A model generated the notes under the pieces. It ran no database searches, was not told where the DNA came from, and worked only from the letters and a program-made list of their open reading frames with translations. From Ampullaceana balthica (taxonomy: Eukaryota; Mollusca; Gastropoda; Lymnaeidae), in contig CALYLW010000422.1 in the NCBI GenBank assembly GCA_944989445.1, forward strand, positions 372,001 to 436,000: 64,000 bases of DNA, read 5' to 3'. Each line of letters starts with the position of its first letter. Position 1 is the stretch's first letter. Below are positions 25,301 through 36,600 of the stretch, in pieces. Made by a program: the position numbers and the translations under genes.

Positions 25301-25828
25301 TTTTAAAGAAAATATATATACATTATTTCTTTAATGCTTAACAAAAATCTAAGTAGTCACATTTTTTTGTCTATTATTCTCATTCTAGGATTAATTGATG
25401 GAATAAATCCAGATTCCCTTCTTCCAAAGCTGCAAGAGTTGGCAGAAAAACAGATGAATGTGAATAGCACATTAGTGGTGCGCCCAATATTCTTTGGGGA
25501 GCGCCACAACACAAGCCTTGCAGGACATATCTCTGGTTTCAATGCAACAAATTTCTCTGACATTGGTTCAGTTTTTAAATGTGTTTGTGAGGGTGTGGTG
25601 GATCACTTACATGACATGGTTCCTCAGAAATTCCTTCTGAGCAGAGGGATTAGTCAACTGTTAATCTCAGGGTCAGTGCCTGTCCACAATCCCATAGTTA
25701 AACAGAGATTAAAACAACTCTATGAGGATATTGCAGTAACACTGGACCTGAAGGAATCTGAGTCAGCAAGTTCTGCCATTGGAGCAGCTAAGTTTGTTAG
25801 AGACCAGATGACTAATGTTAGTGTATAA
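16356..25828 (+). CDS. SHPK: sedoheptulokinase (FGGY-family carbohydrate kinase), six coding exons, 482 aa
   Basis: Role (family knowledge): ATP-dependent phosphorylation of sedoheptulose to sedoheptulose-7-phosphate, cytosolic, feeding the non-oxidative pentose phosphate pathway. Exons: 16356-16599, 17362-17505, 19542-19785, 20171-20346, 24705-24905, 25389-25828. All junctions are GT/AG, phases match and the total is 1449 nt. Start ATG 16356 follows an in-frame TAG at 16338. Visible motifs: N-terminal ATP-binding loop LGIDIGTTSVKVV (residues 13-25), GVTGQMHGVVFW, TWQDQRCSSEFL, GCATMFWL, NISTSIQLG, GLNGGN and C-terminal SASSAIGAAKFV. Length is close to the vertebrate enzyme (about 478 aa). 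Intron 2 holds a pogo-like element and a SINE. Intron 4 holds an antisense gene and a LINE scrap. The last codons and stop are part of a 96-bp tandem duplication running into the 3' UTR. No missing key segment was noticed. Confidence 0.95.
17524..18993. mobile_element. pogo/Tigger-like DNA transposon remnant in SHPK intron 2
   Basis: It starts TA-CAGTGAGGCCCACTTAACTC and ends GCAGGTCCCACTG-TA, giving a TA target duplication (17522-23 and 18994-95) and CAGT...ACTG ends with 'TTAACTCG' subterminal motifs typical of pogo/Tigger-type Tc1-mariner elements. A second fragment with the same terminus is at 35115-35343. I found no intact transposase frame in its 1.47 kb, so it is non-autonomous or decayed. 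Confidence 0.75.
19005..19222 (-). mobile_element. tRNA-derived SINE with target-site duplication
   Basis: Read from 19222 downwards on the - strand, the head looks like a tRNA: GGGGCGCGATGGTCTAAGTG, then box A TGGTCTAAGTGG (19213-19202) and box B GGTTCGAGCC (19159-19150), the RNA polymerase III internal promoter. The tail is A/T-rich near 19005-19025. An 11-bp direct repeat TATATGCATCA flanks it at 18994-19004 and 19223-19233. The target lies at the right edge of the pogo-like element, so the SINE came later. Transcription would be antisense to SHPK. Confidence 0.85.
22081..22992 (-). CDS. unrecognised two-exon PPxY protein (205 aa) nested in SHPK intron 4
   Basis: Exon 1 is 22992-22971 (MEDKTFE plus one base), with donor GTAAAT. 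Exon 2 is 22676-22081, with acceptor TTAATTTGCAG. The split codon joins in phase to give Ala8 and an unbroken 205-residue frame ending in TAA/TGA-type stop at 22081. Residues 20-35 contain two WW-domain ligand motifs, PPPY (23-26) and PPEY (30-33). The middle is rich in Pro, Gln and Tyr. The last about 60 residues are basic (GRRKTLSHVTDLETGKEYN, then RTGRRSKEVIKEVGG). I see no signal peptide or membrane segment. No family is recognised. PPxY suggests binding to WW proteins such as NEDD4-type ligases, but that is inference. It lies wholly inside a host intron, antisense. Confidence 0.7.
24250..24415 (-). mobile_element. LINE 3' fragment in SHPK intron 4
   Basis: Matches 35630-35790 (ATTAGAGTTTTAAATTTTG, GGTTTTCCTGGTTTCCTCAG, GGCAACCCATTCC, GACGGGAAGAATGAGAATTT). 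Same family and orientation as the copy at 35550-37355. Confidence 0.75.
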
Positions 25829-26105
25829 TAAGATTTCTTTTCTTACTGTGAAATGGTGGTAACATGTTTTGCCATTGGAGCAGCTAAGTTTGTTAGAGAC
25901 CAAATGAGTAATGTTAGTGTATAATAAGATTTCTTTTATTACTGTGAAATGGTGGTAACATGTTTTGCCATTGGAGCAGCTAAGTTTGTTAGAGACCAGA
26001 TGAGTAATGTTAGTGTATAATAAGATTTCTTTTATTACTGTGAAATGGTGGTAACATGTTTTGCCATTGAAGCAGCTAAGTTTGTTAGAGACCAGAGGAC
26101 TCACG
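25775..26105 (+). repeat. 96-bp tandem duplication covering the SHPK stop codon
   Basis: GCCATTGGAGCAGCTAAGTT recurs at 25775, 25871, 25967 and 26063, a strict 96-bp period. The first unit contains the last about 17 codons of SHPK, its TAA and the start of the 3' UTR. The following units copy these codons and stop downstream. The last unit is truncated and diverged. 96 is a multiple of 3, so each downstream copy keeps the C-terminal frame behind its own stop. Confidence 0.95.
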
Positions 26106-26714
26106 TTGGAGTATAAAATGATTTCTTTTTGTTACTGTGAAATGATAGAAAAATAAGAGGGATATTAAATTATTTGGCTGCAACTGTTATTTAATGTTGC
26201 ATTTTAAAGTTTATTAAGTATTTTCTGAGGTTGATTGTAAATCAAGAAAAAGTTTTAAGTATGACTTGTTTGGTAAATATAATTGCAGATAGATTGATGA
26301 GAAATGCATAGAAATGAACATTTTCATTTCTTTTTCAAGTAAATTTTTGTTGCTTGAATATTTTTTGCTGTGGGTTTAACCCCATGAAAGTTTTAATTCC
26401 TTTCACTCATATTTATACTAGTAAATATTTCAGTTAAATGGAACCCTCCCTGTTCTAGAGCAATCCTTAATGAAATTACATTTAGTGCCAAGCAGAGGAA
26501 TTTTGATAATACTTTGGTGACTTTAAATAAATATTGTTTTAGCAATCTATCTTTCAAGTCATAAAAAAATAAAATAAACAATGGTAGAGAAAAGGTGAAC
26601 ACAATGTTAGACCAGTTACATGTTAACATTTTTTTTGTCTTTTGACTCATCTTGGAAATTATTATTTTCTACTAATTCAATATCAACATCAATTTTATTT
26701 CTATCATTTCATTC

Positions 26715-26760
26715 TGCATTTGATCTTATCTGTTACAGACGCTCCTATACAGATGATTAT
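26715..26760 (-). mobile_element. LINE 3'-terminal scrap
   Basis: TCTGTTACAGACGCTCC...ATACAGATGATTATTGCG matches the last about 45 bp of the LINE family (compare 35567-35610). Confidence 0.6.
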
Positions 26761-26944
26761 TGCGACATTTTATTTGTAAATGTCATCCTGTACAGTTCGG
26801 ATACTTGCAGTTTGAAGCATTTTAGAAAGGCAAACACCATTAGACTGTGTCCTTTGGTTAAAAGATAAGAGAAACTACAGCCAATTGTACAGCCACTACA
26901 CTTCTTGTTTTGAGTAGTCTCTCCTTTATGCAGAGTTATCTTCA

Positions 26945-27270
26945 GGGGCAATATTGAAACTGGTGGTATGCTTACATCAGGATTAGGGCAAAGGTCCAGG
27001 GGCAATGTTGAAACTAGTGGTATGCTTACATCAGGATTAGGGCATAGGCCCAGAGGCAATGTTGAAACTAGTGGTATGCTTACATCAGGATTAGGGCATA
27101 GGGCCAGGGGCAATGTTGAAACTAGTGGTATGCTTACATCAGGATTAGGGCATAGGGCCAGAGGCAATGTTGAAACTAGTGGTATGCTTACATCAGGATT
27201 AGGGCATAGGGCCAGGGGCAATGTTGAAACTAGTAGTATGCTTAAATCAGGATTAGGGCATAGGGCCAGA
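26945..27270. repeat. 54-bp minisatellite, 6 copies, between SHPK and DPH1
   Basis: Units begin GGGGCAATGTTGAAACTAGT and contain GCTTACATCAGGATTAGGGC. The period is 54 bp, a multiple of 3, with open frames on both strands (TSGMLTSGLGH on +, LCPNPDVSIPLVSTLPL on -). It lies in the convergent intergenic region. No coding evidence beyond the open frame. Confidence 0.95.
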
Positions 27271-27603
27271 CGTGTTTTTTGACAGGGCAAAAACCACTTC
27301 ATGCACCATGTTCTGGTCTCTAGCATACAATTTTATTCAATTAAAGAAGGGTGAGGTTGGCTGTATTAGACGATCACAAATAAGATTTCAAGATTCTATT
27401 TCATTTTCAAATTGAGTTTAGAACTTCTGTCAATGGATTTTTAATACACTGAACTATTAATACTATTAAACTTCCTTTTGTATCTAATTCCATGAATGCT
27501 TTTGGATAATCATCTCTGATTCAATAAAAAAGTCAAAGAAATTTACACAAATAACATATTATGTATTCACATTTTTTTATTTTACACTTTAGATGTGCTA
27601 CAT

Positions 27604-30600
27604 TCATTTCACATCTATGTTTTGCTGGCAACAAGTGGTGTGCTCTTTTAATTCACATGAAACTGTTGTGTCTGGGTCACTAGTGTCAGCAGTTGAAATT
27701 AAGTTTGTCTTTAAGTCATTTTCTTGACCAGGTGGAATCGGACCATTGATGGTCCCCGTAGGTGCACAGGACACTGTTGAAGCTGTAGCATTGACCACCA
27801 CTCGAGGTTTTCTTATTGTTCTTGTCTTGTTTGCTTCATTGTTTACCGTCCATGGCCCCAGACTGTCGTTGGCGTAGTAATCCATTGGGTATGTGGACTG
27901 CCAATCTGTCAACCTTAGAGCAACGCTCATCTACAACAGTTGGAGGTAAACATTAAAGCAAGCTTACATTTATTTTGAGTGGTGTAAAAAAATAAAAATA
28001 GATCAATGAGAAAGAAATGAAGCTGTCGTCTTTACTTTTATAACATAACAAAACGCTCAAACTGACTTCTGTTTCATTGACATTTTTATTGTATATATTG
28101 TGCACATAAGCAGTTGGTAAATGTTATAATTCAGAGAATCAAATAAGTACTTACTTCATAAGGAGTTAGAAGTGGTTTGTTGAAGGCTGAGCCCCAGTCT
28201 ATAGACAACCTTGGACATGCTACTTGAACCCATCTAAATAGACAAACATAGGATATGATCTATAGTGAACCAATCTAAATAGACAAACATAGGATATGAT
28301 CTATAGTGAACCAATCTAAATAGACAAACATAGGATATGATCTATAGTGAACCAATCTAAATAGACAAACATAGGATATGATCTATAGTGAACCAATCTA
28401 AATAGACAAACATAGGATATGATCTATAGTGAACCCATCTAAATAGACAAACATAGGATATGATCTATAGTGAACCAATCTAAACAAACAAACATTTATA
28501 GGATGTGCTCTATAGTATGAGGTTTAGACTTTTTCATACTGTGAGAATTATATTTTGTTTACATGTTTAATAACTATTGCTCATTTTCATTCAAAATGAA
28601 TTATAGACTCTGTACCTGGAAATAAAAATAAATTTTAACATAATTTATAACTGAAAGTTGAAGGCAAAACACTTAATTATAATGATTATTAGAATTTTTT
28701 GAATTCATACGAAATTCTGTTAAACTTTTTCATATCAAATGACATGGGGTGTTTAGTAAAAACTTGGTGTGGTGTTCAGTAAAAATCTTGGTGTGGTGTT
28801 GTCAAGATTCTATGCCACTTACGCATCCACATCACTCATGAGCTTGAGTTTGTCAGGGAAGATCTCTGATAGTAAGACTGTGACAGATTCTCTCCCTGCT
28901 GCTTTGACTTGGGCTTGGAGATTCTGGGGAAGAGAGTAGGGCAAACTATTTCAAATATTGACACTATTCAAGTTTTTAGTTTCACAGTTATTTTGATAGT
29001 GTTTGAAATTGAACAGAGTATCATCATGAGATCATGTTCTCCTGTACAATTTACCTGACTGAAATATTTTTAAAGTCATGTAAACAGACTATAAGTCATT
29101 TAATCCATTGTGATATTAACGGTTAAACATGGTTATATTTTGTCGATTACTTTTCTCAGCAAAAAATAGTTCTTCTGACTTAACTGGAGTAAGGGTTTTT
29201 GAGATGGCTAAATTATTGATTACCTCCATGACTTTTGTTGAGCCTTGTCGCCCAAGTGTGCCTAGAATAATACCGATCTTCTTAGCTGTCTGAGCCACAG
29301 CAATCGCTTCTTGCCGAACTTGATGCATCCGTTTAATGTCATAATATTCCCTACTGAACACTTTGTTATAAGGATCATACCTGTGGGAAATTTAATTTAA
29401 ATGAGGAATATAAGGTTACAAATGTTAGATATGTTTAAATTGATTATTTCTAGGAAATCTATTGTTTTATTATTTATTTACCTGCAGGCAGCAATATCTG
29501 GGTTATATTTACCTGTATGCAGCAATATCTGGGTTGTGTATCATTATTGATTCCAGATGAAACCTGCCATCACCCAGGTAGCTGTGAAAATGATGAAAAC
29601 ATATGAAAAATGTGTGTTTCTCCTTTTGTGGCAATCAGGGCTTAACTTCTTAAATCTAACATTAAAAAAATCACAGGGCATAAGAAAAGATGTACTTTGA
29701 TCCTATTACTTTACACCTTCAAAAAGGCTTACGCACTCACAACAAAAGTTGTATTTAATTTACTTTTGCTGGCCAGTTACTGTTACAGCTCATGTAATTT
29801 TGCATCAGAAATTTGCCACAATTATTTTAAATCAACTTACACAATAACATCAGACTCTGTCAGCCTGGGTGACGTGCACCCCAGTATTTCACCTGGAGAG
29901 AGGGGCTTGCTTTGTGGGGTGATGACAGTGTAGTCAGGTGTGAGCTGTTGTCTAGCACTCTGAGACATTCAACACAGTATAAGTACAAGCTGCCTGTCCT
30001 GACTTCTACAAGGTCAATATTAACCCTTTACTGTGCACAATTTTTCTCATTTTCATCCTCCAAACCGGCAAGATTTTTTTAAAAACAATTTTAGAGATAT
30101 TTAATGGTACATCAGAGAAAACACTATATATTAGGTATTAGTGTGTATATTTAAATGAAATTTAATCCAAAATAAACAGAAATGAAATATCTTTTGATTA
30201 TTTAACTTTTTATTCTTGTCATATCTTATTTTTTATTAATCCATGTCTTCTCCCCCAAAAAAGTTCCAAACATTTTTTTAAGAAGTCCAAACAAGCCCTA
30301 TTGACAATTTTACAAGCACAAATATTCAGTCTGACTGAAAGATTGGATTTAAGCACAATACACTAATGTCACTACAGATCTCTTCATTATACTCAAAAAA
30401 GTCCATTTCTCTCAACTCAATTTCTGTTAAATTTAAGCCTGTGTAACTTGAAGAATCCAAACCATCCATTTTGAAAACTCACCAAAAAAAATTGAAAAAA
30501 AACAAACATCAAAGAGAACATGTGTGGAAATGTAGTCGAATATGTCTAAAACAGAATAAACAGGAAATCATCTGACGGAAGTCTCTGATTTTTAAAAATA

Positions 30601-33600
30601 CTTGAGATTATAACCAATGGTAGTACCGGCCATTTTGCCTGTTGTTAAAGGGATATGACGGTTTTGGTCGCTACGCCCAGTAAAGGGTTAAAGGGAATAT
30701 CATAAAATATGTCCACTTACTTGGAGGGCAGCCACAAACTGAATGGTGCTGACCAAGGCTATTCGGGTACCCACTTGGAAATTGAACTTTAAGGTTTCGA
30801 TAAAATGCATGGTGTCAATTTTGATGTCTACAAACACATAGAGCATCTGTATACCCTCAGTTTGGTCTATGGGAACTGAATAAGACATTCTTTTAATAAC
30901 AATAAACAAAAAAACACAACAAAACCAAAAAAAAGCAAAATAGTGACTAAAAACATAGCTTGAAATATGAACTTAAAAAAGCAAAAACATGGCAGCCTAA
31001 ACAAAAACTGACTTATCATCATTAAATATGTTGTTTTATAGTTATTTGTAGTTTAAAATAAACAGCATATAGTTTAATGTATTTTACTTTTAAAAAACAC
31101 AATGTTTAGTTTTGACTAACTTTTTTTTAACTTGAGTAACAGATGAAGAAATACAGTAATATGTGAATGTGAGTCTATATTGTTAGGTTGTAAGAAAGCT
31201 AATTTATTGTAGAAAGCATTCTTCAATGAATGAAGGATTGTAATAAAACTATTAAAAAAACTAAGGAATTGAGATAGAATATGGGCACCTAAGGAGACAT
31301 ATGGGCACCTAAGGAGATATATGGGCACCTAAGGAGATATTTACACATTGATAATTTATGTCATGATGTATTAGACACCTGTAAAACTAATTGCGTGAAG
31401 ACACGTGGAGCCCAACTCTTCCCATATTAGGAGTGTTTAGGACAAGCAGGTGAAATGAGGAAAAAGGCTGATGTTATGTAGATATGAAGTGGTAAACTGA
31501 TCTGACAAAGTTCTAAAACCCATACTCAAACAACTATGACCATAGTGAACCATGAGGTCAGCACCCAATGCTTTAGCTGTAAAGTCATCAACACAGCAGG
31601 CACCGTAAGTGACATCTCCCATGATAACTGTATCTGCCTCTGTAAACCTGTTATCATGAAGGACATATAATCATCATTAGTGCACTAAAAACATGTTTCC
31701 AAACATATTTAAAAATTAAATTTTAAAATGTTCTAAGCTGACATTTCAATAATAACATTGAAACCTTCATTGAGTTGCCATTGCTTATCTTCATATTAGA
31801 GAAATGATCATTGCCAATTATGTTTGAATGAATTCACGTAGGGAATCATTTTATGTTTTCCCTTCCAGTCTCTCATAAGTTCTAAACCATGAGCTTTTTT
31901 AGTTCTTATGTAAGGTGACCAGATGTCCCGATTTAGGCGGGACAGCCCCGATTTCAGACCTCATGTCCCACTGACCCTCGCTTGTCCTGGCGGGATGCCC
32001 ATTTGTCCCGCTTTTTTTCAATACTTTATTTGATAAAATAAATACAATTAGTTTTATTGTGATTTTGGGTAAGAATGAATTAATATTTAATTAAATATTC
32101 AAAACAGTGATTTTTAAAATAAATTTAAATTGCTTTATTATTAGCTAAGCCGGTTGGTGCGTCGATTTCTGTGGTTATTTACATTTTACACCTTGATACG
32201 GCCTTCCCGTGACTTGTCTGCGATCCCAATGAGAAAGGTGACCAGACGTCACGATTTTTTGCTCCAGAAACCTGGGGGACCCCACTCCCCTCCAAGGGAC
32301 CCCATCCCGCTTTGCCCCCCGAAAAATCTGGTCACCTCACCTTATATGTAAACTAAAAATTAACAAAACAATAAAATAATTCAAAACATATTTGTTTTAT
32401 TTCCGTAGCGTGAAAGTTAATAAAAAAAACTTTTAAATAGGTTGATCATTTAGTAAAAACACTTTTTATTATTTTTAAAAAGTTTGTGGTGAGGCTACTA
32501 CCTGTGACTATTATTTTAGACTGAAATACCCCTCTATAGACAATCACACTGTCTTATAAATTACAGCTAAATATGATGCAAAATTTGTATAAGATTTAAA
32601 ATGACTAAAGTAACATGAAGTATTTAAACTGGTATTACATTATTGACGTTTTAGCTTAATTAACTCACTAACAGTACTAACTTTTCAATTATATCTGCTA
32701 TAACACAAGCATAAAGAAGAAGACCTTCTGGAAATTGCAATGCTACACGTTTAGCTCCATTCTGACGAACTTTCCATATTGTTTTATGGATTTCAAAATT
32801 GTAGTTTTCTGGAAGCTGAAACAAATGCATCAATGAAAATTAAAATGCAGTGGTTTTATGACTAATGTATTAAGTTTTAGATTTTCTACTAAAGCAATAG
32901 GTATTAAATGTGTCTGATAGCTTCAATAATGTAGGTCTTGATTGGAGGTAATTTCATGCCAAGATTTTCTCTTCATGCTGTTACAGAATACAGTTGACTC
33001 AATAATGTTATTGCTCTATGAAAGATGTCTTAACCAATCATAATTTAACCCCTAGCCATACAAATACAGGTGGGTTCCTAAATGCAAGACAAGGACAATC
33101 ATATTCACCAGATGTTGTCTTGGTGAGTATATGCTGATGGTAAATTATATTATTTTTTTTATATTATGACAGAATTAGAATTCTAAAAACTTTTACAACC
33201 TGTTTAATAGCATTGTTTATCTCTAAGTCATTTAAAATTTCATCAGGAATCTGGTGCAAAGCTCGTCTGGGCTTGTTTGCTCCTGTAACAGTGAAAGTTG
33301 GTCAATAAAATAATATATTATCAATGGGCTTTTGCATTATCAATAGTGTTAATGAAATTAATTACATATATGTATATTATATTCAGTTATATATTTTTTT
33401 TCCTTGATTGAGCAAATGGTGATGCCTGAACCTATTTAAAAACAAATATATGTGTTTTTATTAATGTATGATTTATTAATCATTATCTTTCCAAATCCAC
33501 AAGGCCTTATTAAAATTATGTTAAGATAAAAATTGTATACAGATTGTATAAACTAACCGTATTTTAATTTTAAAATTTGTCTTACTCTATTACAATCATA

Positions 33601-36600
33601 ATAATGAGCATGATTCTTAAATCAGTTGCACCTCAGTGAAAGAGTTGAACTCAGTGCTATTTGATAGAAAAATTATTTATTGTAGAAGTTGAGCTAACAC
33701 ATTTACCATTTTATTTTAATAAAACTGAAAATAATTATTTAAAAATAACAATTAGGTCTTCTAGGCCCTTAACCATTGCAATTATCATTGACTTGGAAGA
33801 AAGTTGATAAAAGTGAAGTTCATGTGCATATACTTTATCTCAATCAAGTTTAATGATACTGTGTAAACTTAAAGCATTTTCTTTTTCAAATTTAAGTGTG
33901 GACATTTTTAAGACAGGTTCACAAAAAATTGAACAAAAAGAGAACACAAAAATATATCTATTTTATTTCCTACTATGTATTTTCAAGATAAAAATAAGTT
34001 TGTCTTCAACATCCATCTTTCCCTATGCGGCCTCCCCACACTCCAAAAAAATATAAATAATTAAAATTATTAATCAAAACTTTGATAAACAAATCCATTA
34101 ATTCATAAGAAAATAATAATAACCTGACAAGACATATTCATATAAAAATATCCTATAGGACAATAAAAAAAAATTGTTGAAAGAAGATTTCCCCATTTGC
34201 TTAAAAATGAATCTTGAAACAATGGCTTTCTCGTTGTAAAACCCAGAATGCAATATAGAATATATAGTAGTAGTAGCCTATACACATTTTGATGATCAAA
34301 AAAGATTATATATTTTTATTTAAAAAAAAATTTCTTTATGACTGAATTATGTTGATTTTAGGTTTTAAAAATTGCCTGCTTAAGAACAAATGCACCAAAA
34401 TAATGGATTACCCAAAAATAGTTTACACATGAACTATAAATTGACAATTACCAGAAAGTAGCTATAAATTATAAATTTAAAATGCAAATATGAATTCAGG
34501 AAAACCCATTTCCTTAGGCTAATGATTAGGTGCATATCTTGGAATCAACATATCTGAACTTAAAGATTATGATCATGGCATGATTCATAACTCATCCATA
34601 TTTAAAATATAATCAGGGAATGAAGAATGAGCTTAAAATAATTGATCCGTATACGCATGAGGGGGGTACTTATTTATTTGTGACTCTGACACCAATGTTC
34701 AGAATGTAGCCATATTATCATTAAAAATTGGCACTTCTGATCTTCTGACATCCCTTTGTCCAACACTGTCAATGATCTAGGTTTCTATATCCATAGTTAA
34801 AGTCACAATGATCTCCCATATAGGTTATGTGGTCAAGGCTTGTTTTTGTCATTTTGTCGTGTTCATGCCTTGGGTCAGTTGTGTCTTTAACTAAATAAGC
34901 GAACTGCAAATGCTGTAGCAGTTTCTTTAATACAATCAAGACTTTATTACTGCAACATTAGTTTGTGGGGATTGCCTCAAAAAACAACTACAGAGACTCC
35001 AGAAAGAAAAAATTGCTGCAGCGTGAATTGTGTTGAGAATGAGAAAGTCGGACCACATTAAACCGGCACTTGGTGATCTAAATTGTGTTCCTTTGGTTAT
35101 AAAAAAATCATAGCTAACATTTTCAAAAGCTGGCGATTGGTCATGGGGATCGAGATAACCAACGTTAAGTGGCAAATTTGACCCTTTTTTGTGCTAGTGT
35201 TATGAGGTTTCGGCGACTTAAAAAAATCGAATTAAACGACGAGAAAATGCTAAGACAAAGAGAGAATTTGGCGGTTCCAATAAAAAACGTCGACATAATG
35301 GGGTGGGCGAGTTAACCGAGCTCGAGTTAAGTGGGTTCGACTGTAGTGTAGAAACAAAGAAAAAGTTAAGAAAATATGAAGACTTTTTTAATTTGATAGA
35401 ATTTTTCAACATCAGAGCACAACAAGCATGCTAGCCTAGCATGGTCAGTGTTAGCGTTATATAAAAAAAACTTTCATTCATTCATACTTAAAATTAAAAT
35501 CAAGGAGTTTGATGTCCAGAAGATTTATGTATTTTTATCCATTATTTTGTATTACTGTTATCTTATCTTATCTGTTTACAGACGCTCCTTCTATACAGAA
35601 GATTATTGCGTCCTACGCTTATCTATGGTTTGTGTTTAGTCCTGCATTTTTATTAGAGATTTAAATGTTGATAAAGTGTTGGTTTTCCTGGATTCTTCAG
35701 GCAACCCATTCCACGCCCGAATTCCGGACGGGAAGAACGAAAATTTGTATGTGTTTGTTCTTGCATATGGAATAAGAAAGGTGTTTTTATCCTTATGTCT
35801 ATCTGAGGGTTGTATTAAGTTATCTTTGTGTTGTATTTCTAAATTAGAATTAATTGCTTTATGTATGATTACTACTTTGCTCTTGGTTCTTCTATCCTCT
35901 AGTGTTTCAAGGTTTAATGATTTAACTAATGGTGTTATTCTTGTCAGTTTTGAATATTCTCCAGTAATGAATCTGGCAGCTCTTTTTTGAATTTGTTCTA
36001 GTTTATCAATGCTTTCTTTGGTGGATGGGTCCCATACAGAAGATGCATATTCGAGTACAGGTCTCACCAAAGTGGGGTAGCATTTTACTTTTATATCTCT
36101 ATTACATTTGTTAAAGTTTCTTTTTATAAAGCCTAAGGTTTTGTTTGATTTTTTAATAACTTCATTGACATGGGGATTCCATGATAGTTTCTCATTTATT
36201 AAGACTCCTAAGTATTTTGCATCTTTAGTTTGGGTCAGTTCTTTTCCATGAATGTAATATTTTGAGTTTATTTGTTTCTTTTTCTTTGTTACTCTTAACA
36301 GTTGACACTTTTCTGGATGGAAAGACATACTCCAGTTAGTTTCCCATTTTATCAATTTATCTAAGTCTTTTTGTAAAATTTTGCTATCTTGTTCTGATTT
36401 AATTGTTCTATAGATTATACAATCATCAGCAAATAACCTAACTTTTGTACCTGTTGAGATGTTGTTGGGAAATCATTTATATAATTAAAAAGAGTAAGGG
36501 ACCTAGCACAGTTCCTTGTGGAACTCCTGAGTTAACCTTTATTGGTGCAGATTTAGATCCATTAATTATTACAGTTTGCTCCCTGCCCAAAAGGAAGTCT

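Noticed and set aside
33560..33610. Nearer first exon for DPH1 (ATG...GTAAGA)
   Set aside because: It would leave two bases in the split codon, whereas exon 2 needs one. The exon at 37939-38002 fits and has a family-like N-terminus.
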